A stretch of 25,632 nt of DNA from a virus. Each line of letters begins with the position of its first letter. Position 1 is the first letter of the stretch. This document shows, in pieces, positions 1 to 9,100 of this stretch. A program made the position numbers and the translations under genes. The notes beneath the pieces are model-generated. The model was not told the origin of the DNA. It worked only from the letters and a program-made list of their open reading frames with translations, and did not search any database. Location of the stretch: IMG/VR virus record IMGVR_UViG_3300008339_000425, positions 1 through 25,632 of that record. One strand, written 5' to 3'.

Positions 1-1
1 C

Positions 2-1255
2 GCGTCCGTCATCTGGGCGGTGGACTACTTGATGAAGAAGGGTATCGTGCGCCGTGCGTTAGTTGTATGCCCGCTCTCCGTGATGCGTTCGGCTTGGCAA
101 GAGGACATGTTTAAGTTTGCTGTGCACCGCACGGTAGCTATTGCACACGGCTCAGCCGCTAAGCGCCGCGAGATCATTAACGGTGACGCCGACTTCGTTA
201 TCATTAACTTCGATGGCGTGAAGATTGTTAAGGATCAGCTAGCCGCTGCGGGGTTTGACCTGCTGGTAGTTGATGAAGCGTCGGCGTATAAGAATGCCCA
301 GACCGACCGGTGGAAAGCACTGCGTGACGTGAACAAAACCGTCAAGGGGTTGTGGATGTTGACAGGTACTCCTGCTGCGCAGTCCCCAGTAGATGCGTAC
401 GGGTTAGCTAAACTGATTAACCCCACAGGTGTGCCAATGTTCTTCGGGCAGTACCGAGACATGGTGATGACAAAGGTTAGCGAGTATCGATGGATACCAA
501 AACCGACTGCTAAGGATACTGTGCATCGTGTACTGCAACCTGCGATTCGTTTCGAGAAGGCCCAGTGTCTTGACTTGCCTCCGGTTACGCACGTAGATCG
601 AGATGCACCCATGACGACGCAGCAGCTACAGTACTACAACACCATGAAGAAGCAGATGTTGATTGAAGCTGCCGGGGAGGAGATTAGTTCAGTCAACGCC
701 GCTGCCAAGCTAAATAAACTTTTGCAGATTGCTGGCGGTGCAGTGTATTCAGATAAAAAGGAAGTCATTGAGTTTGACGTTAGCAACCGACTGAAAGTTG
801 TACACGAAGTTATTGAAGAAGCCAGTCAGAAGGTGTTAGTGTTTGTGCCGTACACGCACACGTTGGAGTTGCTGAAAACTTATCTGGATGGCAAAGGTAT
901 TAGCTGTGAGATCATCAACGGTTCTGTGTCGGTCAACCGTCGAGCCGAGCTGGTAAAAGAATTCCAGACAAAACCAAACCCACACGTATTACTTATACAA
1001 CCGCAAGCTGCATCACACGGTTTGACCCTGACCGCTGCCGACACTATTGTGTGGTACGCACCAACTACTAGCGTAGAGACATACCTGCAAGCTAACGCAC
1101 GTATTGATCGCCCCGGCCAGAAGCACAACATGACAATCATGCACATCGTTGGTAGTCCAGTGGAGTCCAAGGTGTATCAACTGCTACGTAGCAACATCGA
1201 CAACCACGAAAAAATAATTGATCTTTATCGTCAAGAACTTGAAAATGAGTCTTGA
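2..1255 (+). CDS. SNF2-type superfamily II DNA helicase/ATPase (5' truncated)
   Basis: The frame is open from the window edge, so the N-terminus, including the Walker A motif, lies upstream; the internal GTG at 20 is not a real start. What is visible is a superfamily II helicase: motif Ia region ALVVCPLSVM, motif II DEAS at 272-283, motif III LTGTPA at about 359-376, a RecA-2 core with VLVFVPYTHTLELL, and motif VI ARIDRPGQ at about 1097-1120. The RxDRxGQ form of motif VI and the overall order fit SNF2/Rad54-like remodellers rather than RecG or UvrB. Phage members of this family act as DNA translocases in replication, recombination or repair. It is the first gene of a plus-strand DNA-metabolism block. 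Its stop codon overlaps the -35 box of the next promoter. Helicase identity is secure; its exact job in this phage is inferred. Confidence 0.9.
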   Translation, partial: ASVIWAVDYLMKKGIVRRALVVCPLSVMRSAWQEDMFKFAVHRTVAIAHGSAAKRREIINGDADFVIINFDGVKIVKDQLAAAGFDLLVVDEASAYKNAQTDRWKALRDVNKTVKGLWMLTGTPAAQSPVDAYGLAKLINPTGVPMFFGQYRDMVMTKVSEYRWIPKPTAKDTVHRVLQPAIRFEKAQCLDLPPVTHVDRDAPMTTQQLQYYNTMKKQMLIEAAGEEISSVNAAAKLNKLLQIAGGAVYSDKKEVIEFDVSNRLKVVHEVIEEASQKVLVFVPYTHTLELLKTYLDGKGISCEIINGSVSVNRRAELVKEFQTKPNPHVLLIQPQAASHGLTLTAADTIVWYAPTTSVETYLQANARIDRPGQKHNMTIMHIVGSPVESKVYQLLRSNIDNHEKIIDLYRQELENES

Positions 1256-1279
1256 CATTGTACAAAGGTGGTGTATAGT
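1252..1279 (+). promoter_or_regulatory. Sigma70-like promoter
   Basis: A perfect -35 TTGACA at 1252-1257 is followed after 16 nt by -10 TATAGT at 1274-1279. The -35 overlaps the stop codon of the upstream helicase gene. Transcription would start near 1286 and drive the coiled-coil, Cys-protein, HTH and primase-helicase genes. This is the best promoter match I found in the window and suggests use of host RNA polymerase. Confidence 0.7.
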
Positions 1280-1285
1280 GGGTTC

Positions 1286-1452
1286 ACCAGTGCGAGAGTT
1301 CTGGGGAAGTGATCGATATTAGAGACCCAAGCTGTGTGTGGGGATAATAACTGCAGCGGCGGGGGCTGGGCTAAAACCGTAGGATTTTGTTTCGTTTCCC
1401 TACAGGTCTTCCACTCAGTGACCCCGCAATTTACTTTATTAGAGGAGATGAA
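1286..1452 (+). promoter_or_regulatory. Long untranslated leader with a hairpin
   Basis: Between the predicted transcription start and the first supported start codon lie about 167 nt without a convincing gene. Positions 1377-1383 (CCGTAGG) can pair with 1399-1406 (CCTACAGG, one bulged A) around a 15-nt loop. A second small stem CCAG/CTGG lies near 1287-1304. I recognise no riboswitch class. The leader could affect mRNA stability or translation; that is inference. Confidence 0.3.
1441..1447 (+). promoter_or_regulatory. Shine-Dalgarno site setting the start at 1453
   Basis: AGAGGAG lies 5 nt before ATG 1453. It decides against a TTG at 1387, which would add 22 residues with no ribosome binding site. 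Confidence 0.7.
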
Positions 1453-1872
1453 ATGGATGAAGTGTTAGACACCCCCGCCGACCCAGTCCCCCTTGATGTG
1501 CTTACCAAAGTCTACATAAAGATGCGGGATACACGTGCGCAAATGAAACGTGAGTTCGAGGCTAAGGATGCGGAGATAGAGCAGCAGATGGATCAGATTG
1601 AGTTGGAGATGTTGGACGTATGTAAGAAGAATGCAGCAAATAGTATTCGTACCGAACACGGCACGATTATCCGTCAAGTGAGATCAAGATACTGGACGAA
1701 TGATTGGGATTCTATGTATCGCTTTATCAAAGATAACGATGCGTATGGCCTGTTAGAGAAGAGACTTCATCAGACACACATGAAAGAGTTTCTTGTTGAG
1801 AATCCAGATAAGCTCCCTATGGGTTTAAACGTAGAGAGTGAGTACACCATAACCGTTAGACGTTCTTCGTGA
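1453..1872 (+). CDS. Phage coiled-coil protein, Gam-like in style, function unknown
   Basis: 139 residues, starting at the ATG directly behind a strong Shine-Dalgarno site. The N-terminal half (about residues 15-60) is highly charged and heptad-like (MKREFEAKDAEIEQQMDQIE), predicting a coiled coil. The C-terminal half is a compact alpha/beta segment: a basic strand with TEHGTIIRQVRSRYW, then a Trp/Asp-rich helix, ending in LPMGLNVESEYTITVRR. This layout (coiled coil, then a domain ending 'P-x-G-hydrophobic-N...R') recurs in small proteins encoded beside phage recombination and replication genes, some annotated as Gam-like nuclease inhibitors. The similarity is recalled, not searched. It heads the promoter-1252 transcript, and the next gene starts 7 nt after its stop, so the two are probably co-translated. 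A role in protecting or processing DNA ends is possible but unproven. Confidence 0.75.
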   Translation: MDEVLDTPADPVPLDVLTKVYIKMRDTRAQMKREFEAKDAEIEQQMDQIELEMLDVCKKNAANSIRTEHGTIIRQVRSRYWTNDWDSMYRFIKDNDAYGLLEKRLHQTHMKEFLVENPDKLPMGLNVESEYTITVRRSS

Positions 1873-1879
1873 GGATGAT

Positions 1880-2764
1880 ATGAGTAACTTAGCACTTGTT
1901 TCCCAAGACCTGCCTGATTTCCTGCAAAACACAGGTATCAGTGATTTAACCAAGACCCTCGTCGGCAAGACCGGTGTAAAGCGTATTGTTCCTAAGAACG
2001 GTATCTTTAGCAAAACGGTTGGCGGCGAAGTTATGGGCAAAACCGGTGGCCCCCTGAAGGTTGTGATTGTTCACGCATCCCCAGCCGTTGGCCGTATTTT
2101 TTATGCGAAAGCATGGTCTCCTGATGCTGAACCTGCGGCACCTGACTGCTTCTCCAACGATGGCCGTACACCCGATAAAGGTGCGCAGTCTCCTGCTGCA
2201 GATCGTTGCGATAGCTGCCCTAACAACATTAAGGGTTCTGGCATGGGTATTTCGAAAGCTTGCCGCTACTCGCGCCGACTGGCTGTTATGCTGCTTGATG
2301 ATTTTGGTACCCCGCTGGAAGGCTCGGTCTACCAGATGAATTTGGCATCGAAGACCCTGTTCGGTGACAACGTGGGTGACCGTTTCACGTTTGAGAACTA
2401 CGCCAAGTACCTTGCCAACAACGGCAAATCAGTGGATTGGTTTATCACCGAGATCAGCTTTAACGCAGACAACGACAATCAGTCAGTTCTGTTTGAGGCA
2501 GTCGGGCACATTAACAAAACCATTTACGAAGTATCACTGCCAGCATCGCAGCGTGATGAAGTAAAGAAGATGGTGGTAATGACTCCGTATCAAGCCGACG
2601 TTAGCGGTCGTGCGCTCCCTGCTCCTACTAAGGAAGACAAGGAAGAGTTCGAAACCGTTGCAGTAACAGAGCCAAAGAAGCGTGAAAGCAAAAAAGCTGT
2701 TGACGCACCTGCTGTTAAGCAGAGCCTTGACTCGGTAGTAAAAGCATGGAGTGATGAGGACTAA
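1880..2764 (+). CDS. Phage DNA-metabolism protein with Cys cluster and acidic tail (possible ssDNA-binding protein)
   Basis: 294 residues, with GAGG about 5 nt before the ATG. Four cysteines at residues 90, 110, 113 and 128 (CDSCP in the middle; ACRYSRRLAV following) could bind a zinc ion. The preceding N-terminal segment is rich in beta-prone residues. The C-terminal 60 residues are charged and probably disordered, ending in the acidic, aromatic peptide AWSDED. A flexible linker ending in an acidic tip is characteristic of single-stranded-DNA-binding proteins, where the tip recruits replication enzymes. Its place between a coiled-coil protein and a primase-helicase agrees with that. I do not recognise a standard OB-fold signature, so ssDNA binding is an inference from tail and context. 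The stop is 1 nt before the next start codon, indicating coupled translation. Confidence 0.75.
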   Translation: MSNLALVSQDLPDFLQNTGISDLTKTLVGKTGVKRIVPKNGIFSKTVGGEVMGKTGGPLKVVIVHASPAVGRIFYAKAWSPDAEPAAPDCFSNDGRTPDKGAQSPAADRCDSCPNNIKGSGMGISKACRYSRRLAVMLLDDFGTPLEGSVYQMNLASKTLFGDNVGDRFTFENYAKYLANNGKSVDWFITEISFNADNDNQSVLFEAVGHINKTIYEVSLPASQRDEVKKMVVMTPYQADVSGRALPAPTKEDKEEFETVAVTEPKKRESKKAVDAPAVKQSLDSVVKAWSDED

Positions 2765-2765
2765 T

Positions 2766-3005
2766 ATGAGTTATGGGTACAGTCAGCGCCTTATTGAAGC
2801 TATACAAGCGGCAGACTCTAAGTCGCTGAGTGTTGCTCTTGGACGACTCTGTTTAAAACTCGACATTCCAGTCAACGATGTTGCGCACGACTTGGGGGTG
2901 AGCCGGGCTACGGTTTACAACTGGTTTTGGGGAATCTCAAAGCCAGACCCCAAGAGAAGTGCTCGGATTACCGAGTACATCTATGAGCTTAAAAATAGCA
3001 AGTAA
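2766..3005 (+). CDS. Small helix-turn-helix DNA-binding protein
   Basis: 79 residues. I chose ATG 2766 because GAGGA at 2756-2760 precedes it by 5 nt; an in-frame GTG at 2751 lies inside the previous gene and has no such site. Residues 34-56 form a helix-turn-helix: IPVNDVAHDLGVSRATVYNW, with the conserved Ala in helix 1, Gly in the turn and a recognition helix SRATVYNWF. Helices flank it on both sides, so the whole protein is one small DNA-binding domain. It sits inside the replication operon rather than next to a divergent promoter, so it is more likely an operon-level regulator or origin/primase accessory factor than a lysogeny repressor. A hairpin follows its stop codon. Confidence 0.8.
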   Translation: MSYGYSQRLIEAIQAADSKSLSVALGRLCLKLDIPVNDVAHDLGVSRATVYNWFWGISKPDPKRSARITEYIYELKNSK

Positions 3006-3018
3006 AACAACAAGCGTT

Positions 3019-3034
3019 GGGGGGCTTGCCCCCC
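3019..3034 (+). terminator. GC hairpin between HTH and primase genes (possible attenuator)
   Basis: Six G's at 3019-3024 and six C's at 3029-3034 form a perfect stem around the loop CTTG. Only a broken pyrimidine run (TTCT) follows, so it is a weak terminator at best. It may attenuate read-through into the primase gene or stabilise the 3' end of a processed mRNA. Confidence 0.4.
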
Positions 3035-3064
3035 TTCTAAGTGCCTCTTTACCTCTAAAATTCT

Positions 3065-5914
3065 ATGTCCACTTTCGACCTACTCGACGCTGTACTTCCC
3101 CCCGAGGGGCGGTATTGCGTTCTGGGGTTAGGTAAGTATCCAGATCAGACGTTCTGGAATACACGCGAAGAAGTTGAGACACAAACACAAAAGCTAGTTA
3201 AGGATGGTTTCGATGTGTACTTTGGATGTGCAAAGTACGGAGCCGCTAATAACCGCACACACAACAATGCCCTGCATTTCCGCGCACTCTGGATTGATAT
3301 TGACTGCGGACCGACTAAGGGCGTCCCAAACGAAAAAGGCATCGTCCAAGGCTACCTGACCCAAGAGGAAGGGCTGGCTGAATTTCAGAAGTTCTGCAAG
3401 GCATACAAGCTGCCTCGACCCATACTGGTCAACTCTGGATACGGGATACATGCGTACTGGCTACTTGAAGAAACTATCAACCGCCAGATGTGGGAGCCGC
3501 TGTCAAACCGGCTGTGCGAACTTTGCGTTGAGCATGGGTTGATCATTGACCCGTCTGTGTTTGAAGCTTCCCGCGTCCTACGTATCCCCAGCACTAAGAA
3601 CTTTAAGTACGACTCCGAAGCCGACGTGTCTGTAATGAGCGATAAGACTACTCGGTTGTCGTATGAGCAAATCAAGGAGTTGCTCGGTGCATCAGACCCA
3701 GCTCCGGAGAAGCCTGACTTTATCCCGTCCAAGCTAAGTCCTTTGATGGAATCAATGATGGCAAACAAGGTCAAGCGGTTCAAGACCATTATGATCAAGT
3801 CGGCAGAGGGCACCGGCTGTAACCAACTGCTTCACTGCTACGAGAACCAAGAGAGTATCCCGTATGACTTGTGGCGCTCGGCGCTGTCGATCACTGCGTT
3901 CTGTATAGATAAGGATATAGCAGCACACCGCATGTCCGAGAAGTACCCAGACTACAACGCATCAGAAGTTGAGCGCAAGCTAGACGATCTGGTTCGCACT
4001 GGAGGCCCACATCGCTGTGTGACATTTGAGAAGTACAACCCCGGTGGTTGCGATGACTGCCCACACAAAGGCGTTATTACTTCTCCGATAGTACTAGGTG
4101 CAGAGATAGCTGAGGCCGACGAAGCCGACAACGAAGTTGCGGTTGAGGAAGAAGAGGGTACGCAGACTTACCAGATACCATCCTATCCGTTTCCTTTCTT
4201 TCGAGGCAAGACCGGTGGCGTATACCGCAAGCCAATGGACGACGAAGACGACCCGCAGCTTGTGTACGAGAACGACCTGTATATCGTCAAGCGTATGCAA
4301 GACCCCGGTGCTGGTGAGACGCTGTTGTTTAGGCTGCACTTACCAAGGGATGGAGTTCGGGAGTTCTCTGTCCCGCTAGTCAACGCAGTCGTTAAAGAAA
4401 AACTGAGGGACTCACTTGCCCCGCATGGCGTTGCCCCTTCGGGCAAACAGGTAGATATGCTACTGATGTACGTCATGACGTTTGTGAAGAACCTACAACA
4501 TCAAAACAAGGCGGAGATTATGAGAACACAATTTGGGTGGGTGGATAAAGACAGTAAGTTTATTATTGGCGACCGTGAGATTACCAAGGACGGAGTGTTC
4601 TACAGCCCACCGTCTGTAGCTACGAGAGAAGATGCAGCCTTGGTTTACGCGAAGGGCGACTTCGAGAAGTGGAAAGAAGTGTTCAACATGTATTCCAAAG
4701 CAGGACTGGAACCCCATGCGTTTGCCGCACTCACAGCTTTTGGCTCACCTCTGCTGAAGTTTACTGGCTTGAGCGGTGCAATTATCAACGTAATCCATGA
4801 GAGTTCGGGATCAGGCAAATCGACCACACTGTACATGTGCAACAGCGTCTATGGGGAACCGCAGAAACTGGCCTCAATCTGGAAGGACACGCTCAACGCC
4901 AAGTTACACCGACTCGGCGTATTGAATAACTTACCCAATACGATTGACGAAATTACAAATACCACGCCGATGGAGTTTTCCGATCTGGCGTACAGCATTA
5001 GCCAAGGCCGGGGCAAGAATAAGATGAAGTCCCAGACCAACGAGATGCGCTTAAACAATACTTCATGGCAGGGCATAACCTTAGCATCGGCTAATGCTAG
5101 CTTTTACGAGAAGCTTGGTGCGGCTAAGAACTCTCCCGATGGCGAGTCTATGCGTCTGCTGGAATACGCAATCAGGCCGACCAACATCATCGGTGTCGCC
5201 GAGGGTAAACAGATGTTCGACCATCAACTGATGGAAAACTTCGGCCATGCAGGTGAGGTGTACGCGCAGTGGTTGGTCAACAACCTTGAGGATGCTAAAG
5301 CATTACTAGCCAAGGTACAGGCTAGGATCGACAAGGCCGTGCAGTTCACCAGCCGTGAGCGTTTCTGGTCGGCAGTGGCAGCTTGTAACATTACCGGTGG
5401 TTTGATTTCTCGAAGCCTTGGCCTGCATGACTACGACATGGCGGCAGTGTACGAGTGGCTGCTCCAGATGCTTGGCGAGATGCGTGAAGACATCAAACCC
5501 CCGCAGTCAAACCCTGCAATCTTTCTCGGTGAGTTTATCAATAGCCACATTAACAACGCTCTGGTGGTCAACGGCGAGGTAGATGCACGAAGCAATATGG
5601 AGGCTATGCCGTTGTGGGAACCCCGTGGGGAGTTGCTGATACGTTACGAGCCAGATAATAAGCACCTGTACGTAGCGGCCAAGCAGTTCAAGGACTTCTG
5701 CGTGAAGCAGCAAATCAACTACAAGAACATGTTAAAAGAATTGCATGGCGCTAATGTGTTTGTCGAGGCTATGAATAAGCGCATGTCCAAGGGGATGAGT
5801 GTGGTTTCCCCCGCAGTCAGGGTGCTCAAGTTCGATGCTTCGTCGTCTGAGTTTATTCAGATGGATAGCCTGATCCCAACAAATGAAAATCGAGACGGTC
5901 AGCTACAACATTGA
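3065..5914 (+). CDS. Primase-helicase: AEP-type primase fused to DUF927-like P-loop ATPase
   Basis: 949 residues. The N-terminal domain has the signature of archaeo-eukaryotic-type primases: metal-binding D78-I-D80 in ALWIDIDCG, then SGYGIHAYW with the catalytic-type His129. A short Cys motif follows (C318, and GCDDC with C329 and C332). From about residue 380 the protein resembles DUF927 helicase modules, with Walker A SSGSGKST (G582-T587) and Walker B NTIDEI (D628-E629). The C-terminal 100 residues probably form a small nucleic-acid-binding domain. The combination synthesises primers and unwinds DNA at the phage replication fork. ATG 3065 is the first start after an in-frame TAA at 3056 but has no visible Shine-Dalgarno site, unlike most genes here. 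Domain assignments are by motif; family membership is confident. Confidence 0.9.
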   Translation: MSTFDLLDAVLPPEGRYCVLGLGKYPDQTFWNTREEVETQTQKLVKDGFDVYFGCAKYGAANNRTHNNALHFRALWIDIDCGPTKGVPNEKGIVQGYLTQEEGLAEFQKFCKAYKLPRPILVNSGYGIHAYWLLEETINRQMWEPLSNRLCELCVEHGLIIDPSVFEASRVLRIPSTKNFKYDSEADVSVMSDKTTRLSYEQIKELLGASDPAPEKPDFIPSKLSPLMESMMANKVKRFKTIMIKSAEGTGCNQLLHCYENQESIPYDLWRSALSITAFCIDKDIAAHRMSEKYPDYNASEVERKLDDLVRTGGPHRCVTFEKYNPGGCDDCPHKGVITSPIVLGAEIAEADEADNEVAVEEEEGTQTYQIPSYPFPFFRGKTGGVYRKPMDDEDDPQLVYENDLYIVKRMQDPGAGETLLFRLHLPRDGVREFSVPLVNAVVKEKLRDSLAPHGVAPSGKQVDMLLMYVMTFVKNLQHQNKAEIMRTQFGWVDKDSKFIIGDREITKDGVFYSPPSVATREDAALVYAKGDFEKWKEVFNMYSKAGLEPHAFAALTAFGSPLLKFTGLSGAIINVIHESSGSGKSTTLYMCNSVYGEPQKLASIWKDTLNAKLHRLGVLNNLPNTIDEITNTTPMEFSDLAYSISQGRGKNKMKSQTNEMRLNNTSWQGITLASANASFYEKLGAAKNSPDGESMRLLEYAIRPTNIIGVAEGKQMFDHQLMENFGHAGEVYAQWLVNNLEDAKALLAKVQARIDKAVQFTSRERFWSAVAACNITGGLISRSLGLHDYDMAAVYEWLLQMLGEMREDIKPPQSNPAIFLGEFINSHINNALVVNGEVDARSNMEAMPLWEPRGELLIRYEPDNKHLYVAAKQFKDFCVKQQINYKNMLKELHGANVFVEAMNKRMSKGMSVVSPAVRVLKFDASSSEFIQMDSLIPTNENRDGQLQH

Positions 5915-6077
5915 TTGGTCAAAGTTCCACAAGGGGTACTCGTTTTTCGTACCCTGCGTAGACCACAAGGAAGCTTTGGCTGAAGTAACCCGTGTTACAA
6001 AAAGGTTAGGGATTCCTGTGGTGACCAAAATTGTTATCGAAGAAGGCGTAAAAGGGCTACGAATTTGGAGGACTTAG
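5883..6077 (+). CDS. Small conserved-looking phage protein, function unknown
   Basis: 64 residues, overlapping the last 32 nt of the primase-helicase gene in another frame. No Shine-Dalgarno site is visible, so translation probably depends on coupling to the upstream gene. The sequence looks like a genuine small alpha/beta protein: aromatic start WSKFHKGYSFFVPC, an amphipathic helix around HKEALAEVTRVTKRLG, then a beta strand ending in EEGVKGLRIWRT. I recall similar 'SFFVPC...GLRVWR' microproteins in other phages beside replication genes, but cannot name a function. It is the last gene before the block's terminator. It could be an accessory of the primase or a host-takeover peptide. Confidence 0.7.
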   Translation: MKIETVSYNIDWSKFHKGYSFFVPCVDHKEALAEVTRVTKRLGIPVVTKIVIEEGVKGLRIWRT

Positions 6078-6114
6078 GCTATACTGAAATCGCTATATTG
6101 CTGTAGCTCCTTCA

Positions 6115-6133
6115 AGGAAGCTTTCTCCTTCCT
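6115..6133 (+). repeat. Small inverted repeat upstream of the terminator
   Basis: AGGAAG (6115-6120) and CTTCCT (6128-6133) form a 6-bp stem with a 7-nt loop just before the main terminator hairpin. It may add to 3'-end stability. The rest of 6078-6140 holds nothing I can identify. Confidence 0.35.
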
Positions 6134-6141
6134 GATCTTTG

Positions 6142-6177
6142 CCCCCGGCACCCCCTCTTTGGCCGGGGGATTTTTTT
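6142..6177 (+). terminator. Rho-independent terminator of the replication block
   Basis: The 8-bp stem CCCCCGGC (6142-6149) / GCCGGGGG (6162-6169) closes a 12-nt loop and is followed by A then seven T's at 6171-6177. It ends plus-strand transcription from the primase operon. The minus-strand giant gene's stop codon (6176-6178) overlaps the T-run, so the two converging blocks meet here. There is no A-run on the left side, so it should not work efficiently for the opposite strand. Confidence 0.85.
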
Positions 6178-9100
6178 ACTTCCCTTCCTTTCGCCGACGT
6201 TCCAGCACTTCTTTGTTGCGCTTGTCTAGCTCTTTGGTACCACCCAGCGCACTCTCCGCAAACACAGGGATATTCTTCTCTGTCATCGGCATACCGCTCC
6301 ATGCTTCTCTGTTAGCTGTTTCTTCTTGGCGCTTCTCAATAGACTTCTCTAGCTGGTCGTCATCGATACCTTTCTCAGGATATTTGATATTGAACTTATC
6401 TCGCTTGTCCAACTGCTTTAAATAGCCGTCGAAGTTTCCAGTGCGCTGACCGTTAAAGAACTCCCGAGATATATTATTCATGAGCTTGGTGCGCTCATTA
6501 TCTACTTTTTGATTTAAAGCATTTAACTTAAACGCCAACTTCTGTGTATTCGATAACAGATCAGATCGGAAACCAATAGACTGACCAACTAGTTCACCCG
6601 CAGTAAAGCCACCTTCCAAAATAATCTGAGTACCTTTAGCATCCCGAGCACCTTCCGCTGCATACTTATGCGCCAACACAAAGTTACGGATCAGCGCAGG
6701 GGACATCTTCTCAACGCCCTTCTGGTAGTCACCGTTACCAAACGCTTCGTACGCGTCGGCGAGGGACAGGATCATTGCAGCCGAGGGGCCAGCTTTCTCC
6801 ATTGCTAGAGCTACTACGCTCTCTCTAGCTGTCTTGGTTTCTTTAACATCCCGCAGCCATATATCATTCAAGCTTGTACGAGATGAGATGTCCCAGCCAG
6901 TTAGTGCGTTAGCTGCACCACGATCTATAATGTCGGCGAGTGATTTACCGTTGATCTCCATGTGCCCGATCTGCTTAGGCAACCACACAGTGCGCCACCA
7001 AGTCTCGTAGTCCATGTCTTTAAGTTCTTGGGGCTTCTCTTCATCGCGCCACATCCAGCCGAGCAAGCCCATGACTATGCTAAACATAGGCAAGCCTGCA
7101 GCACCTGCCAAGATCATAGTCGTGCCGAGTGTACCGAAGAAAATCTTGGTGGCTTCCCACTTACCTTCTTTGTTAAGCAGCGGGAGCATACGCTTAAAGT
7201 TGCGCATCAAGAACAATGTCACGTGCAGCGGGTACATCGCAAACTGCAGCATTACTTTACCCAACCCTTTTTGCATAAACAGCGGGCGGTTGTATTGACC
7301 GTAGTTACCAAGAGATTCGTTAGTATCAACAACGGCTTGGCTGACTGATTCTTCATGTGACTTACCGGCTTTACGATTCAGTCGGTACGAAGCAAGATAA
7401 ATCATTTCCCGCGATAGGCGCTCAGTCGTGTGCATCAAGCCGCCGGTTGCCATAGCAATACCACGTTTTGTCTTTTGCACCGCGCTGCTAATGTCTTCAG
7501 TCGGTATGCTCTTGTACCCAAACATGGCACTTGCATAGGTGGACTGCGACACGTCACGACCTATCATTTCACGGATTGCTCGCTTCTCGTCAGGCGTCAT
7601 CCCTTTAGCGTTAGCAATACTAGGAGGAACAAACGACATGGAGCCATCTGGGTTTGTACGGAAGGTGCCGTATTGATCCCATACCCGTAACATTTTTGTT
7701 AGTTCACGAGCGCCATTGATCGGGCCGTAGCGGGACATAAGGATTGGTAGGCCGGTCTGGAATACGCCGAGTGGTTGTAGCAGAGCCGAAGATGCGCCCG
7801 ACAAGTACCAGAGGAACGCCGAACGGTTGAGGAAGTCGCCAACCTTATCTGCTCCAGAACGCTCGCCGGGGTTGAGTTGTTGCTTGACCCGCGCTTGCAT
7901 CTCCGTGATAAACGGTTGCAACTCCTCTCGACCTACGATGGAATCCTGAGCTGCCGACAACGAATTGCGTAGGAGTGGAGCGTACTTAATCTTAGCCAAC
8001 TGGGTTGCCATCTTAACGCCAGTGGTGGAGAAGTTACGCAGTAAGTCGGTTGAAAAGCCGGTGATGTTTTTACGAGTAATAAATTGCCGACGGAAACTTT
8101 GCTCCGGCATCGTAGTCAGATAAAGCTGATAGATCGAGTCTTTCAGTTCTTCCCGTACGTTCGGGTCTCCAAAGTTTTCTGCGTCAATAACATCGAACAG
8201 ACCCTTTAGGATTGAGCTAGAGTCAAACGATGCACGGCGCAGGGTACCGATGTCGTTGCCGAGCACAAAGTCTTGGTCTTCCTTTAACTGCTCCAGCGGA
8301 GTCCGACGCTCTTTTGCCATTGCTTCAGCAGCAGCATCTCGATCGTTCATTGTTGCAAACGTAAAGAACTGCCGGTGCTTACCGGAGCCAACAGCCAGCC
8401 AGAAATCGCCTCGGCGAACCAACGGTATGTATGGCTTAATCTTCTGGCCTGTTTCGTATATCTCACGAATCTTAGCCATCAGGCGGTTCTGCGTATCGAG
8501 TGTGACGTTGGAGTTTGCTATCTGCTCATCCAGCAACTGAGCAAAGTAATCCGACATGTTCTGGTAGTGCTCCAGAATCAGCTTAAATATCTGCTGCCCC
8601 TTCTCACCTAAGTCCTTGTACATCTGGTCAAGCTTAGAACTACGCTCGGCTGAGTTAGGGTCGGACGGATCAATCTGTGCAAGTGTCGAGGCGTACGCTA
8701 CATCTTCTAGTTTGCGTTGCAGGGTCTTATCTGCTTTGAATGCTTTGTGTATGGTCTTAGCCATAATCGCAGACGAGTGCAGAAGCTGCTGTGTCAAGCC
8801 GCCCATCTTCTCCAAAAGCACGTTGGTGTTGATTAGTTCAGGGATATACGAGCCGCCCCACTTTGACAAGAACTCAGTCGTCGGCAGCTTAACCAGCAGT
8901 AAACGCTGGGCGTAGGTTGCGCTTTTCCATATTTGGCGCATGGCGGGCAGAATCTTGCGAGGGTCACGCAGCGCCTGAAGCAGTTTGGATTGACGTGCAA
9001 CTTCTTCAGCATTACGGCTGATGCGCACTTTCTCAATAGCTATGTCTACCTCACGGTTGATCGTAGCCTGAGTTCTTACTGGGTCCTCTCCATCTTCCGC

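Noticed and set aside
235-612. Minus-strand frame opposite the helicase gene
   Set aside because: The plus strand encodes clear helicase motifs; the antisense product looks like a shadow with no domain or start site.
1387-1452. A 22-residue N-terminal extension of the coiled-coil protein starting at TTG 1387
   Set aside because: No ribosome binding site, overlap with the leader hairpin, and a strong Shine-Dalgarno site in front of ATG 1453.
2766-3005. HTH protein as a lysogeny repressor
   Set aside because: No divergent promoter, operator repeats or integrase nearby; it is an internal gene of the replication operon.
6078-6140. Possible small RNA or tRNA before the terminator
   Set aside because: Only 63 nt with no cloverleaf; the only structure is a 6-bp stem, best read as part of the 3' end.
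6142-6177. Terminator acting in both directions
   Set aside because: The required U-run exists only on the plus-strand transcript.
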